From: Phycisphaerales bacterium
GTDB taxonomy: Bacteria; Planctomycetota; Phycisphaerae; Sedimentisphaerales; Anaerobacaceae
Direction: 5' to 3'
DNA: 43,295 nt
Assembly: GCA_003141315.1 (NCBI GenBank)
Contig: PLLP01000021.1
Coordinates: 9,480 to 52,774 of the forward strand
Under the pieces are notes generated by a model. That model was not told the origin of the DNA, did no database searches, and saw only the letters and a program-made list of their open reading frames with translations. Positions 24,185-31,873 of the stretch are shown piece after piece; the first letter of the stretch is position 1; each line of letters begins with the position of its first letter. The position numbers and the translations under genes are program-made.

Positions 24185-25272
24185 AAGAAGCTGAACTGGT
24201 AATTGTCGGGGCGGGACCTGCGGGGCTGTCGGCGGCTATCGAGGCGGCAAAGGCAGGCGTTAAAGTTATGATTTGCGATGAGAACCAAAGGGCAGGCGGA
24301 CAGCTCTTTAAGCAGATACACAAATTTTTCGGCTCGCGGGCGCACCAGGCAGGCACAAGAGGAATCGATATCGGCCAAAACCTGCTCAATGAAGTCGAGA
24401 AAATCGGCGTCGATGTAAAGCTCGATGCGGTCGTATGGGGAATATTCAGCGACAGAAGAGTCGGAATTGTTCACGAAGGCAAAAATACGCTTGTTAAAGC
24501 CAAAAAGATTCTGCTCGCCACAGGCGCCGCTGAAAACGTTCTTGCTTTTCCCGGCTGGACGCTTGCCGGCGTGATGGGTGCGGGCGCAATTCAGACAATG
24601 GTGAACGTTCACCGCGTTCTGCCGGGCAAAAATGTTTTGATGATTGGTTCCGGAAACGTCGGGCTGATTGTGAGCTACCAGCTTATGCAGGCTGGCGCAA
24701 AAGTGGCGGCAATCGTCGAGGCGATGCCGCGAATCGGCGGCTACGCCGTTCACGCAAGCAAAGTACGACGCGCGGGCGTGCCGATTCTCACATCGACTAC
24801 GATAAAAGAGGCAAAAGGAAAAGAGAAAGTCGAAAAGGCTGTTATCATAAAATTGGATGACAAATTCAAACAGGTTGCAGGCAGCGAAAAGGAATTCGAT
24901 GTCGATGTTATCTGTCTTGCGGTCGGATTATCGCCGCTGGCGGAGCTTGCGTGGATGGCAGGATGTAAATTTACCGATGTGCCGGAACTCGGCGGGCTGC
25001 TGGCGATTCACAACGAAGATATGGAAACGACCGTCCCGGGAATTTACGTGGCGGGCGACATCGCCGGTATCGAGGAGGCAAGCACCGCTATCGAGGAAGG
25101 AAGATTGGCTGGGATTGCTATCGCAGAATCGCTCGGATACATAAACGCAGCGGCAGCAAAAGAACAAAAGCAGCAGATTTATAAAAGGTCGGACCAGCTC
25201 AGGGATGGGCCGTTCGGCATCGGCAGACGCAAAGCGAAGGAGGTTTTAATCAGCAGGAGTCTCAAACAATGA
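24181..25272 (+). CDS. FAD/NAD(P)-binding subunit of hydroxyproline dehydrogenase (HcnB/LhpE-like)
   Basis: This 363-residue flavoprotein has two dinucleotide-binding folds: GAGPAGLSAAIEA at the N-terminus and MIGSGNVGL near residue 157. The GIYVAGDIAGIEEASTAIEEGRLAG motif near the C-terminus binds FAD. It corresponds to the alpha-type subunit of HcnABC/LhpBEF-like complexes, which dehydrogenate glycine, D-proline or D-hydroxyproline. Separate small ferredoxin and BFD-like subunits lie downstream, whereas related proteins sometimes have these fused. It overlaps both neighbours by ATGA junctions, which suggests equal synthesis of complex subunits. Confidence 0.85.
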   Translation: MKEAELVIVGAGPAGLSAAIEAAKAGVKVMICDENQRAGGQLFKQIHKFFGSRAHQAGTRGIDIGQNLLNEVEKIGVDVKLDAVVWGIFSDRRVGIVHEGKNTLVKAKKILLATGAAENVLAFPGWTLAGVMGAGAIQTMVNVHRVLPGKNVLMIGSGNVGLIVSYQLMQAGAKVAAIVEAMPRIGGYAVHASKVRRAGVPILTSTTIKEAKGKEKVEKAVIIKLDDKFKQVAGSEKEFDVDVICLAVGLSPLAELAWMAGCKFTDVPELGGLLAIHNEDMETTVPGIYVAGDIAGIEEASTAIEEGRLAGIAIAESLGYINAAAAKEQKQQIYKRSDQLRDGPFGIGRRKAKEVLISRSLKQ

Positions 25273-25781
25273 CACTGATAAAAGACGGTTTTTTTGATGC
25301 CGATGAATTAAAGATTCTGCCGGGCGTGCCTTCGGAAGAAAGGCTCAAAAAAGGCCCCGTAGTCGTAATCGAATGCGCACAGCAGATTCCGTGCAATCCC
25401 TGCGAAGAGGCCTGTTTGAAGGGAGCAATTGAGATTGGCGAATCGATAGTGAACCTGCCGAAACTAAATGCGGACATGTGCAGCGGATGCGGACTTTGCG
25501 TGGCAGCGTGTCCCGGCCAGGCGATATTCGTTGTCGATATGGCCTATTCGCAAACCGAGGCGACGGTGCAGCTGCCTTACGAATTTCTGCCCTGCCCGAA
25601 AGAAGGCGAGGTCGTCGCCGGCCTGAACCGCGCAGGAGAAAAGGTCTGCGATGCGAAGGTCCTAAAAGTTCTGGCGCCGAAAAAATTCGACCGCACAGCC
25701 GTTATTAAAATTGCAGTGCCGAAAAATCTTGGAATGATAGTTCGCAATATTCAATTGAAAAACTCTGACAAAGAGGATTAG
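25269..25781 (+). CDS. ferredoxin-type subunit with two [4Fe-4S] clusters
   Basis: This 170-residue iron-sulfur protein has two clusters of cysteines: C36/C42/C45/C49 around IPCNPCEEAC and C71/C74/C77/C81 in CSGCGLCVAACP. A C-terminal part of about 80 residues (CPKEGEVVAGLNRAGEKVCDAKVLKVL) has no known motif. It probably links the flavoprotein subunits to an external electron acceptor, which would differ from the simple three-subunit aerobic enzymes. The ATG overlaps the upstream stop (ATGA). Confidence 0.82.
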   Translation: MTLIKDGFFDADELKILPGVPSEERLKKGPVVVIECAQQIPCNPCEEACLKGAIEIGESIVNLPKLNADMCSGCGLCVAACPGQAIFVVDMAYSQTEATVQLPYEFLPCPKEGEVVAGLNRAGEKVCDAKVLKVLAPKKFDRTAVIKIAVPKNLGMIVRNIQLKNSDKED

Positions 25782-25988
25782 CGATTAAGCAATCTGCGAC
25801 AATCTGTGAAAAAATGAATCCACAGATTACGCAGAAAACGCAGATTAAAAGGATAAAACGTATGACTTTAAGAATAGAACAAAATGATTTATTCTGCGAA
25901 AATCTGCGGAATCTGCGGATAGAAATAAAACAAATGTAATTGGAAGTTTAAGCCATTTTATTGGAAGGTATAAAGAGTTAGAAAATAT
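25782..25988. repeat. CAGATT/TCTGCG repeat region within the operon
   Basis: This 207-base gap inside the cluster contains repeated TCTGCG/CTGTG units in both orientations (25791-25825 and 25891-25918), including CACAGATTACGCAGAAAAC. It resembles simple dispersed repeats; AATCTGTG also occurs near 29210. A 25-codon frame from 25862 is made of the repeat and is not convincing. The operon reading continues on the far side, so the repeat probably arrived after the operon was formed. Confidence 0.55.
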
Positions 25989-26312
25989 ATGAGTAAGAAA
26001 AATAATAGAACTTATGAAGGCGACAGCGATATAAAGGTTGAAAACCCGGATATGATAATCTGCCGGTGTGAAGAGATAACCCTGAAGGAAATCATACAGG
26101 CTGTTTCGGACGGCGCAACAACCATAAACCAGGTTAAACGCAGGACGCGGGCAGGTATGGGGCTTTGCCAGGGCAGAAGCTGCGGCAGACTTGTGAGGAA
26201 ACTATTGGCGGAAAGGACGGGCAAAAAAGTGAGCGAGATTTTGCCGGGAACGGTCAGGCCGCCTGTCAGGCCGATGCCTCTCGATATAATGGCATCCCTG
26301 GAGGAAGAATAA
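25989..26312 (+). CDS. BFD-like [2Fe-2S] protein
   Basis: This 107-residue protein has the bacterioferritin-associated-ferredoxin type motif: C25-x-C27 in IICRCEE and C60-x4-C65 in MGLCQGRSC, with the ATTINQVKRRTRAGMG helix. In HcnB-like subunits this domain is often fused to the C-terminus of the FAD protein; here it is separate. It likely carries one cluster in the electron path of the dehydrogenase. The following flavoprotein begins one base after its stop codon. Confidence 0.82.
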   Translation: MSKKNNRTYEGDSDIKVENPDMIICRCEEITLKEIIQAVSDGATTINQVKRRTRAGMGLCQGRSCGRLVRKLLAERTGKKVSEILPGTVRPPVRPMPLDIMASLEEE

Positions 26313-26313
26313 A

Positions 26314-27462
26314 ATGGCCAATTCTGATGTTGTGGTTATCGGCGGCGGAATCGTCGGAAGCTGCTGTGCTTATTACCTGGCGAAGGCGGGATTGAAGGTC
26401 AAGCTTGTCGAACGAGGCTCAATCTGCACGGAATCATCCAAAGCCTGTCAGGGACACCTGTTCCTCTGGGAGCTGCCCGAAATAAACGTAAAACTCGGAA
26501 GGGAAAGCAAGAAGCTTTATCACCAGCTCGCCGAAGAGTTGGATATCGATATCGAACTTCGCGATACCGGCAGTATGTCGGTTGCGGAAAACCCCGCAGG
26601 CCTCAATACGCTGAAAACCACCATAGACGAGCTGCACAAATACGGCGTCAAATGCGAACTGCTCGATGCGAAGGAATTTATAAAAAGGGAGCCGAATATC
26701 TCCCCGCAGATTGTCGGCGGCGGATATTTCCCGGAGGATGGCCAATTAAACCCCCTGCTTACAACTATCGCAATTGCGATGGCTGCACAAAAAATGGGAG
26801 TGGAAATCCTGACCAATACCGAAGTCGTCGGCATCGAACTCTCGAAAGATAAATCATCCGTTAAGGCAATAATAACCAGCCGCGGCAAAATCGAAACGTC
26901 AACGGTCGTTAACGCAGCCGGCGCTTGGAGCGGACTGATTGGCGAAATGGTCGGCGTGAATATCCCGGTTATCCCCCGCAAAGGCAATCTTCTGGTAGTG
27001 GGAAACGTTCCTGATAATTTTATTAATTGCAAAATTATCCTCGCTTCCGGCTATCTCGATTCCCTAAAGGGCGATAAGAAGGTGGCGGTAGCGGCAAACG
27101 TCCAGCAGACCAGCGACGGCAGCCTGCTTTTGGGAAGCAGCAGGGAATTCGCCGGCTTCGATAAGGCGGTAAATCCGGAAGTAATAAGCCAGATAGCAAA
27201 ACGCTGCATAAAATTTTTCCCTGCGCTGGCGGGTATGCAGACGATTCGAAGCTGGGCTGGCCTGCGCCCTTACAGCCCGGATATGCTGCCGATAATCAGC
27301 GATTCAGCCGTCAAAGGTTTTTATGTAGCGAGCGGCCACGAGGGCGTCGGCATTACGATGGGGCCGATTACCGGAAAACTGATTACGCAAATCATTATGA
27401 AACAGAAAACCGATTTGCCGGTCGAGCAGCTGAACGTTTCGCGATTTGCGAAAAAAAAATAA
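26314..27462 (+). CDS. FAD-dependent D-amino-acid-type dehydrogenase subunit (HcnC/LhpB-like)
   Basis: This 382-residue DAO-family flavoprotein has GGGIVGSCCAYYLAKAGLKVKLVERG at its N-terminus (Rossmann FAD site) and the C-terminal FYVASGHEGVGITMGPITGKLI motif. Members oxidise secondary or D-amino acids (sarcosine, glycine, D-proline, D-hydroxyproline); the substrate-binding subunit is normally this one. Together with the preceding four proteins it would make a five-gene dehydrogenase converting cis-4-hydroxy-D-proline to pyrroline-4-hydroxy-2-carboxylate. Substrate is inferred from the adjacent epimerase and DapA-like genes. Confidence 0.85.
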   Translation: MANSDVVVIGGGIVGSCCAYYLAKAGLKVKLVERGSICTESSKACQGHLFLWELPEINVKLGRESKKLYHQLAEELDIDIELRDTGSMSVAENPAGLNTLKTTIDELHKYGVKCELLDAKEFIKREPNISPQIVGGGYFPEDGQLNPLLTTIAIAMAAQKMGVEILTNTEVVGIELSKDKSSVKAIITSRGKIETSTVVNAAGAWSGLIGEMVGVNIPVIPRKGNLLVVGNVPDNFINCKIILASGYLDSLKGDKKVAVAANVQQTSDGSLLLGSSREFAGFDKAVNPEVISQIAKRCIKFFPALAGMQTIRSWAGLRPYSPDMLPIISDSAVKGFYVASGHEGVGITMGPITGKLITQIIMKQKTDLPVEQLNVSRFAKKK

Positions 27463-27508
27463 GAATGAAAATCGTCCTAATGGTTTTTTATCATTGAAAG
27501 GAAAAATT

Positions 27509-28399
27509 ATGGCTAAGAAACTTCAGGGTGTTTTTGCGGTATTAGTAACGCCTTTTACGAAAGACGATAAAGTTGATGAAAAGACGCTGAGAAAACACAT
27601 CCGCAACCTCATCGATAAAGGCCATGTCCCCGGTGTTATCCCGACAGGCAGCACAGGCGAGTGTGCGGCGTTATCAGATACGGAAAGAATGCTCGTCGCG
27701 CATATCACGGTAAACGAAGTTGATGGCGCAATCCCCGTGGTTGTCGGCACATCGGCATCCGCTACAAAAGACGCGATACGCTTTTCGCAATACGCCCAGA
27801 AAATCGGCGCAGATGGCGTCCTTACGCTGCCGGGCTACTACAGCCACCCGGACCCGAGAGAGATTGTCGGGCATTACAAGGCCCTGTCGCAAAATATCGA
27901 TATACCAATTATGGTTTATAATAATCCCGGGCCGTCGGGCGTGGATATGAAGCCCGAACTGATTGCGAAACTTGCCGAGTTCGATAACGTCAAATACATC
28001 AAGGAAAGCAGCGGCGATATGACAAGAGTGGCGGCGATACAGCGGCTTTGCGGCGACAAGCTCACCGTTTTTTGCGGCTGCGACGCACTGTCGATGGAGA
28101 TGTTTTTGATGGATGCTGCCGGCTGGGTCGCCCCCCCTGCCAATCTTATACCGAGGCAGTGCAATCAGCTTTTCGAGCTGGCTTATCTGAAAAAAGATAT
28201 AAAGAAGGCAAAACAGTTGTATCTTAAATTGCTGCCGCTGTTCAGTCTTTTCGAATCGAGCGGAAAATATGTTCAGATCACAAAGGCCGGCCTCGGAATG
28301 CTCGGCACACCGTATGGCGAACCGCGAAAGCCCCTGCTCCCGCCGGACAAGGCACTATTAGGTGAGTTTAAGAAAATCCTCAACGACATCGTTAAATAA
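27509..28399 (+). CDS. DapA-family lyase/deaminase, likely pyrroline-4-hydroxy-2-carboxylate deaminase
   Basis: This 296-residue class I aldolase-fold protein has the Schiff-base lysine K165 in YIKESSGD, the catalytic tyrosine Y137 in MVYNNPGPSG and TGSTGEC in the carboxylate-binding loop. The family includes dihydrodipicolinate synthase, N-acetylneuraminate lyase and the hydroxyproline-pathway deaminase that yields 2-oxoglutarate semialdehyde. Context favours the last. The semialdehyde dehydrogenase that would finish the pathway is not in the window. Start choice: the ATG at 27509 has AAAGGA about 8 bases upstream; the frame runs back to 27446, but that part overlaps the previous gene. Confidence 0.8.
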   Translation: MAKKLQGVFAVLVTPFTKDDKVDEKTLRKHIRNLIDKGHVPGVIPTGSTGECAALSDTERMLVAHITVNEVDGAIPVVVGTSASATKDAIRFSQYAQKIGADGVLTLPGYYSHPDPREIVGHYKALSQNIDIPIMVYNNPGPSGVDMKPELIAKLAEFDNVKYIKESSGDMTRVAAIQRLCGDKLTVFCGCDALSMEMFLMDAAGWVAPPANLIPRQCNQLFELAYLKKDIKKAKQLYLKLLPLFSLFESSGKYVQITKAGLGMLGTPYGEPRKPLLPPDKALLGEFKKILNDIVK

Positions 28400-28433
28400 T
28401 TTTGGATTTTCGATTTCTGATTTTCTTGATATA

Positions 28434-28490
28434 TCCGCCACAGGCGGACCGCCTGCCCCGATTCCTCGGGGTTTCACGGCGGGTTTCTTT
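28434..28490 (+). terminator. palindromic copy D with terminator-like stem
   Basis: TCCGCC-ACA-GGCGGA (28434-28448) is followed by a second stem: CCGCC (28449-28453), CCCCGA-TTCC-TCGGGG (28456-28471) and GGCGG (28478-28482), then GTTTCTTTT. It lies 35 bases after the DapA-like gene and is suitable as a rho-independent terminator for the cluster. Confidence 0.6.
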
Positions 28491-28512
28491 TATAGAGAGA
28501 AGAAATAAAATA

Positions 28513-29124
28513 ATGAATATTTCAATCAGATTAGAAGAAAAACAAGATTACAAAAAAGTAGAGTATTTAACAAGAGAAGCCTTTTGGGACTTATACAGGC
28601 CAGGGTGCTGCGAACATTTGATAGTTCACAAAATAAGAAAAGTGTCTGCATTTGTAAAAGAATTAAGTTACGTTGCCTGTGATGATGATAACGTTATCGG
28701 CAATATTGTTTATTCGACGGCAAAAGTGGTTAATGATGAAAATAAAGAGTTTGAGGTTTTGTGTATGGGGCCATTTGCAGTATTGCCTCCTTTTCAAAAA
28801 AAAGGCATAGGTTCACTGCTATTGAACTGTTCTATTAAAAAAGCAAGAGAGCTTGGATTTAAAGCAATTGTTATTTTTGGTAATCCAGAATATTATCAAC
28901 GATTTGGTTTTGTAGACGCTAAAAATTATGGAATTACCACATCCTCAGGTGAAAATTTTGATGCGTTTATGGCATTAGAATTATTTGACGGGGCTCTCGA
29001 TGGAATAACAGGCAAATACTATGACAGCGATGTTTTCAAGATAGATGATAAAGAGCTTGAAGTTTTTGAAAGAGAATTTCCTTATAAAGAAAAACATATT
29101 ACAGACACTCAGATTTTTAAGTAG
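28513..29124 (+). CDS. GNAT-family N-acetyltransferase
   Basis: This 203-residue protein has the GNAT acetyl-CoA motif around VLPPFQKKGIGSLLL and the later FGNPEYYQRFGF motif, which resembles the putative N-acetyltransferase YhbS group. Substrate unknown. The ATG at 28513 begins the homologous region; an upstream TTG frame from 28402 is built from the palindromic terminator region and is not protein-like. The gene is clearly more AT-rich than its neighbours and uses A/T-ending codons, which suggests recent transfer. It stands alone between the terminator and the cysteine synthase gene. Confidence 0.82.
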   Translation: MNISIRLEEKQDYKKVEYLTREAFWDLYRPGCCEHLIVHKIRKVSAFVKELSYVACDDDNVIGNIVYSTAKVVNDENKEFEVLCMGPFAVLPPFQKKGIGSLLLNCSIKKARELGFKAIVIFGNPEYYQRFGFVDAKNYGITTSSGENFDAFMALELFDGALDGITGKYYDSDVFKIDDKELEVFEREFPYKEKHITDTQIFK

Positions 29125-29226
29125 ATATTATTTGACCAAAACGCGAAAAAACGATAATCTACTACTCCGTAACTACAAAAAATATAGGCAGTGTAATTCC
29201 GTGTTAATCTGTGTCTGAAAGAAATT

Positions 29227-30114
29227 ATGCTGACGGATAATATACTGGATTTAATCGGCAAAACGCCCCTGGTAAAACTCAAGGGGGAAAATGTCTACTG
29301 CAAGGCGGAATTCCTCAACCCAGGCGGCAGTATAAAAGACAGGGTCGCACTATCGATGCTCGAAGGGGCGGAACGCGACGGCAGATTAAAGCCGGACTCT
29401 GTAATCGTTGAGCCTACAAGCGGAAATACAGGTATCGGAATCGCACTCGTCGGCAGGCTCAAGGGATACAGGGTCATTATCGTTATGCCGGAAAATATGA
29501 GCGAGGAGCGGAAGAAACTTATTCGCGCACTCGGAGCGGAATTAATTTTAACAAGCGCAGATAAGGGTATCGGCGGAGCAGTGGAAAAAGTAAAACAGAT
29601 GGCAGCGAAGGATAAAAAAATCTTTGTGCCGCAGCAGTTTGAAAACCCTGATAATCCGCGCTGCCATTATGAGCAGACGGCGGTCGAGCTTTGGCGGCAA
29701 ATGTCAGGCGATATAGCCTGCTTTGTCGCGGGTGTCGGCAGCGGCGGCACGCTTCAGGGCGTCGGCAGATTCCTCAAAGAGCACAAAAAGGATACTATCA
29801 TCGCTGCGGTTGAGCCGAAAAATGTCAGCGCACTTTTGGGTCATGAGCCGGGCCTTCATCAGATTCAGGGTATCGGCGACGGCTTTATACCGGCTGTTCT
29901 GGACGTCTCGCTTGTAGATGAAGTAATTGAAGTGACGGACGAAGACGCAATTGAAACGACAAGGCAGCTGGGCAGCGAGTTCGGACTGCTTGTGGGGATT
30001 TCTTCCGGCGCAAATGTCTGGGCGGCTCGTCAGCTTGCCAAAAAACACAAAGGCAATATAACAACCGTCCTGCCCGACAGGGCCGAACGATATTTCAGCA
30101 CATCACTTTTATAG
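29227..30114 (+). CDS. cysK: cysteine synthase (O-acetylserine sulfhydrylase)
   Basis: This PLP enzyme makes cysteine from O-acetylserine and sulfide. The PLP lysine is K37 in GGSIKDRVA, followed by EPTSGNTGIGIA, a phosphate-binding GVGSGGT loop and GISSGAN. At 295 aa it is slightly shorter than classic CysK and could be the CysM-like type. No cysE lies nearby. It is transcribed towards the oppD-like gene and overlaps its end by 6 bases (30109-30114). Confidence 0.9.
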   Translation: MLTDNILDLIGKTPLVKLKGENVYCKAEFLNPGGSIKDRVALSMLEGAERDGRLKPDSVIVEPTSGNTGIGIALVGRLKGYRVIIVMPENMSEERKKLIRALGAELILTSADKGIGGAVEKVKQMAAKDKKIFVPQQFENPDNPRCHYEQTAVELWRQMSGDIACFVAGVGSGGTLQGVGRFLKEHKKDTIIAAVEPKNVSALLGHEPGLHQIQGIGDGFIPAVLDVSLVDEVIEVTDEDAIETTRQLGSEFGLLVGISSGANVWAARQLAKKHKGNITTVLPDRAERYFSTSLL

Positions 30115-30912
30115 ATTTATTTTTCCGGCAACATTATTGATGAGACTTTGTGTATAAGAATTTGAGGGATTCTTCAGGATTGATTCTGTTTCGCCCTGCT
30201 CGACGATACTGCCCTTATTCATCACGGCAACATAGTCCGCCCTATCGGCAACAATGCCAGGATTGTGCGTAATCAGCAGGACACTGATATTCTCATCTTT
30301 TTGCAGCCGAAATAGCAGGTCAAGAATACCCGCTTCGGTAGCAACATCGAGAGAGCTTGTCGGCTCATCAGCGATTAAAAGTTTCGGCCTGCAGCATAAA
30401 GCAATCGCAATCATAACCCTCTGCAGCATTCCGCCTGAAAGCTGATGCGGGTATCTGCGAATAATTTTTTCGGGCTGGTCGATATCGACTTTTTTCAATA
30501 AATCCACGGAATCAGCCAGAGCATCCTTTTTGTTTTTCCCCTGATGGAGCATTATAGTCTCGGCGATTTGACTGCCGACGGTAAATACCGGGTTAAAGGA
30601 TGCCGCCGGCTGCTGAAAAATCATTGAGATTTGTGCGCCGCGAATCTTTCGCATCTCTTTTTCTGCAAGCGAGAGCAAATCAACACCATCAAAAATAATA
30701 TTCCCGCCTGTGATTTTGCCCTGGCCGTTCAGCAGCCTCAGGATTGCAAGAGCGATAGTGGTTTTACCGCATCCGCTGCGGCCAACGAGGGCAAAGGTCG
30801 AACCTGGTTTTATTTTGAAACTTACATTTTCAACGGCCTTTACCGCTCCGTCCGCGGCAGAATAATTTACAGAAAGATTACTTACAGATAAAATCGCGTT
30901 ATCACTGTTCAT
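30109..30912 (-). CDS. oligopeptide/dipeptide-type ABC transporter ATP-binding protein (OppD/DppD-like)
   Basis: This cytoplasmic ATPase has Walker A GRSGCGKTT, Q loop FQQPA, signature LSGGMLQR, Walker B LLIADEP with TSSLD, and H loop LLITHN. At 267 aa it lacks the C-terminal oligopeptide-type extension of about 60-80 residues (oligo_HPY, often with Fe-S cysteines). It could therefore act with a second ATPase (OppF type) encoded elsewhere or function as a homodimer. It overlaps the permease gene upstream by 11 bases. Confidence 0.88.
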   Translation of the reverse strand: MNSDNAILSVSNLSVNYSAADGAVKAVENVSFKIKPGSTFALVGRSGCGKTTIALAILRLLNGQGKITGGNIIFDGVDLLSLAEKEMRKIRGAQISMIFQQPAASFNPVFTVGSQIAETIMLHQGKNKKDALADSVDLLKKVDIDQPEKIIRRYPHQLSGGMLQRVMIAIALCCRPKLLIADEPTSSLDVATEAGILDLLFRLQKDENISVLLITHNPGIVADRADYVAVMNKGSIVEQGETESILKNPSNSYTQSLINNVAGKINL

Positions 30913-31873
30913 AACTATCCGCCCTCAGCCTGTGAGCAAAAAAATCTTTCAGGAAATCGCCCAGACAATTTACCGAAAAAACAATAAGAAATACGGCAGC
31001 GGTTGCGGAAAGCATCTCCCACCAGCCCGCTTCCGGAATGGTCAAGCCGAGCCTTGCGGAATCCATCATCGTTCCCCAGCTCGGCTGCGACTTTGCACCG
31101 AGGCCGAGAAAGCTAAGCATAACCTCTGCGAAAATATAATAGACAAATCGTATCACAAAAGTAATGATTATCAGGCCCGACAAATTCGGCAGAATATGCC
31201 GCAGCAGAATCCGCAAATTTGAAAACCCGCGGGATTTTGCGGCCCTTACATAATCGAATTGTTTTTGCCTTATAACCTCCGCCCGCACCAATCTGCAGGT
31301 GCTTACCCAGCCCGTAAGCCCGATAGCGATGCAGACGGCGGCAATCCCCTCAACCGGGATGCTGCCCAGACCCAGCGAGGACAAATTTATGGTTTTATCT
31401 TTAAGGACAAGGGCGAAAGCCGTCACTAAAAGTATATACGGAATCGAAGCGAAAACCGAGTTTAGCCAGAGAACTATATAGTCGAAAGCCCCGCGGAAGA
31501 AACCGGCTGCTGCACCGAGAGAGACGCCGACCGCCATACTGATAATCGAAGCAAAAAGAGCAACCGTTAACGAAACCTTTGCGCCGTAAAGGGTCTTGCG
31601 AAGTACCGACCTGCCGAGATAATCTGTGCCGAGAATGTTTTTCGCTGAAGGCCTTTCATATTCGGCGCCGACAACCTGGTCCCACTTTACAATACCGGTA
31701 TTCAGATGAAAAATTTCCGTCGTATATATGAACAAAACGACAACCAAATAAAACAATATCACAAACAAGCTCGCCGCAACGATTTTTTGACGCCTTAACC
31801 GCCTTAAAAAACCATCCCGCAGCATCTGCCCGGCAAAAGGCTTACAATAAGTTGTTTCAGTTCCCCTGCTCAA
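30902..31873 (-). CDS. ABC transporter permease (OppC/DppC-like)
   Basis: This inner-membrane permease has the N-terminal OppC-type segment (RRLRRQKIVAASLFVILF), a large loop containing KNILGTDYLGRSVL, and about five further TM helices with the EAA-like loop AAKSRGFSNLRILLRHILPNL. The TTG at 31873 has GAGGG 6 bases upstream and gives a 323-residue protein; the next ATG is at 31825 with a weaker site, so the TTG start is favoured. It overlaps the upstream permease gene by 17 bases. Confidence 0.88.
   Translation of the reverse strand: MSRGTETTYCKPFAGQMLRDGFLRRLRRQKIVAASLFVILFYLVVVLFIYTTEIFHLNTGIVKWDQVVGAEYERPSAKNILGTDYLGRSVLRKTLYGAKVSLTVALFASIISMAVGVSLGAAAGFFRGAFDYIVLWLNSVFASIPYILLVTAFALVLKDKTINLSSLGLGSIPVEGIAAVCIAIGLTGWVSTCRLVRAEVIRQKQFDYVRAAKSRGFSNLRILLRHILPNLSGLIIITFVIRFVYYIFAEVMLSFLGLGAKSQPSWGTMMDSARLGLTIPEAGWWEMLSATAAVFLIVFSVNCLGDFLKDFFAHRLRADSYEQ

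Noticed and set aside
25862-25939. 25-codon frame inside the repeat gap
   Set aside because: The codons derive from TCTGCG repeat units and there is no ribosome binding site.
27509-28399. Dihydrodipicolinate synthase (lysine biosynthesis)
   Set aside because: The catalytic residues alone cannot tell, but the gene ends a cluster of epimerase and amino-acid dehydrogenase genes and no other lysine genes are near; kept as an alternative only.
28402-28512. Upstream part of the GNAT reading frame from a TTG
   Set aside because: It is made of the palindromic terminator region (copy D), and its translation is rich in Pro/Arg without family similarity.
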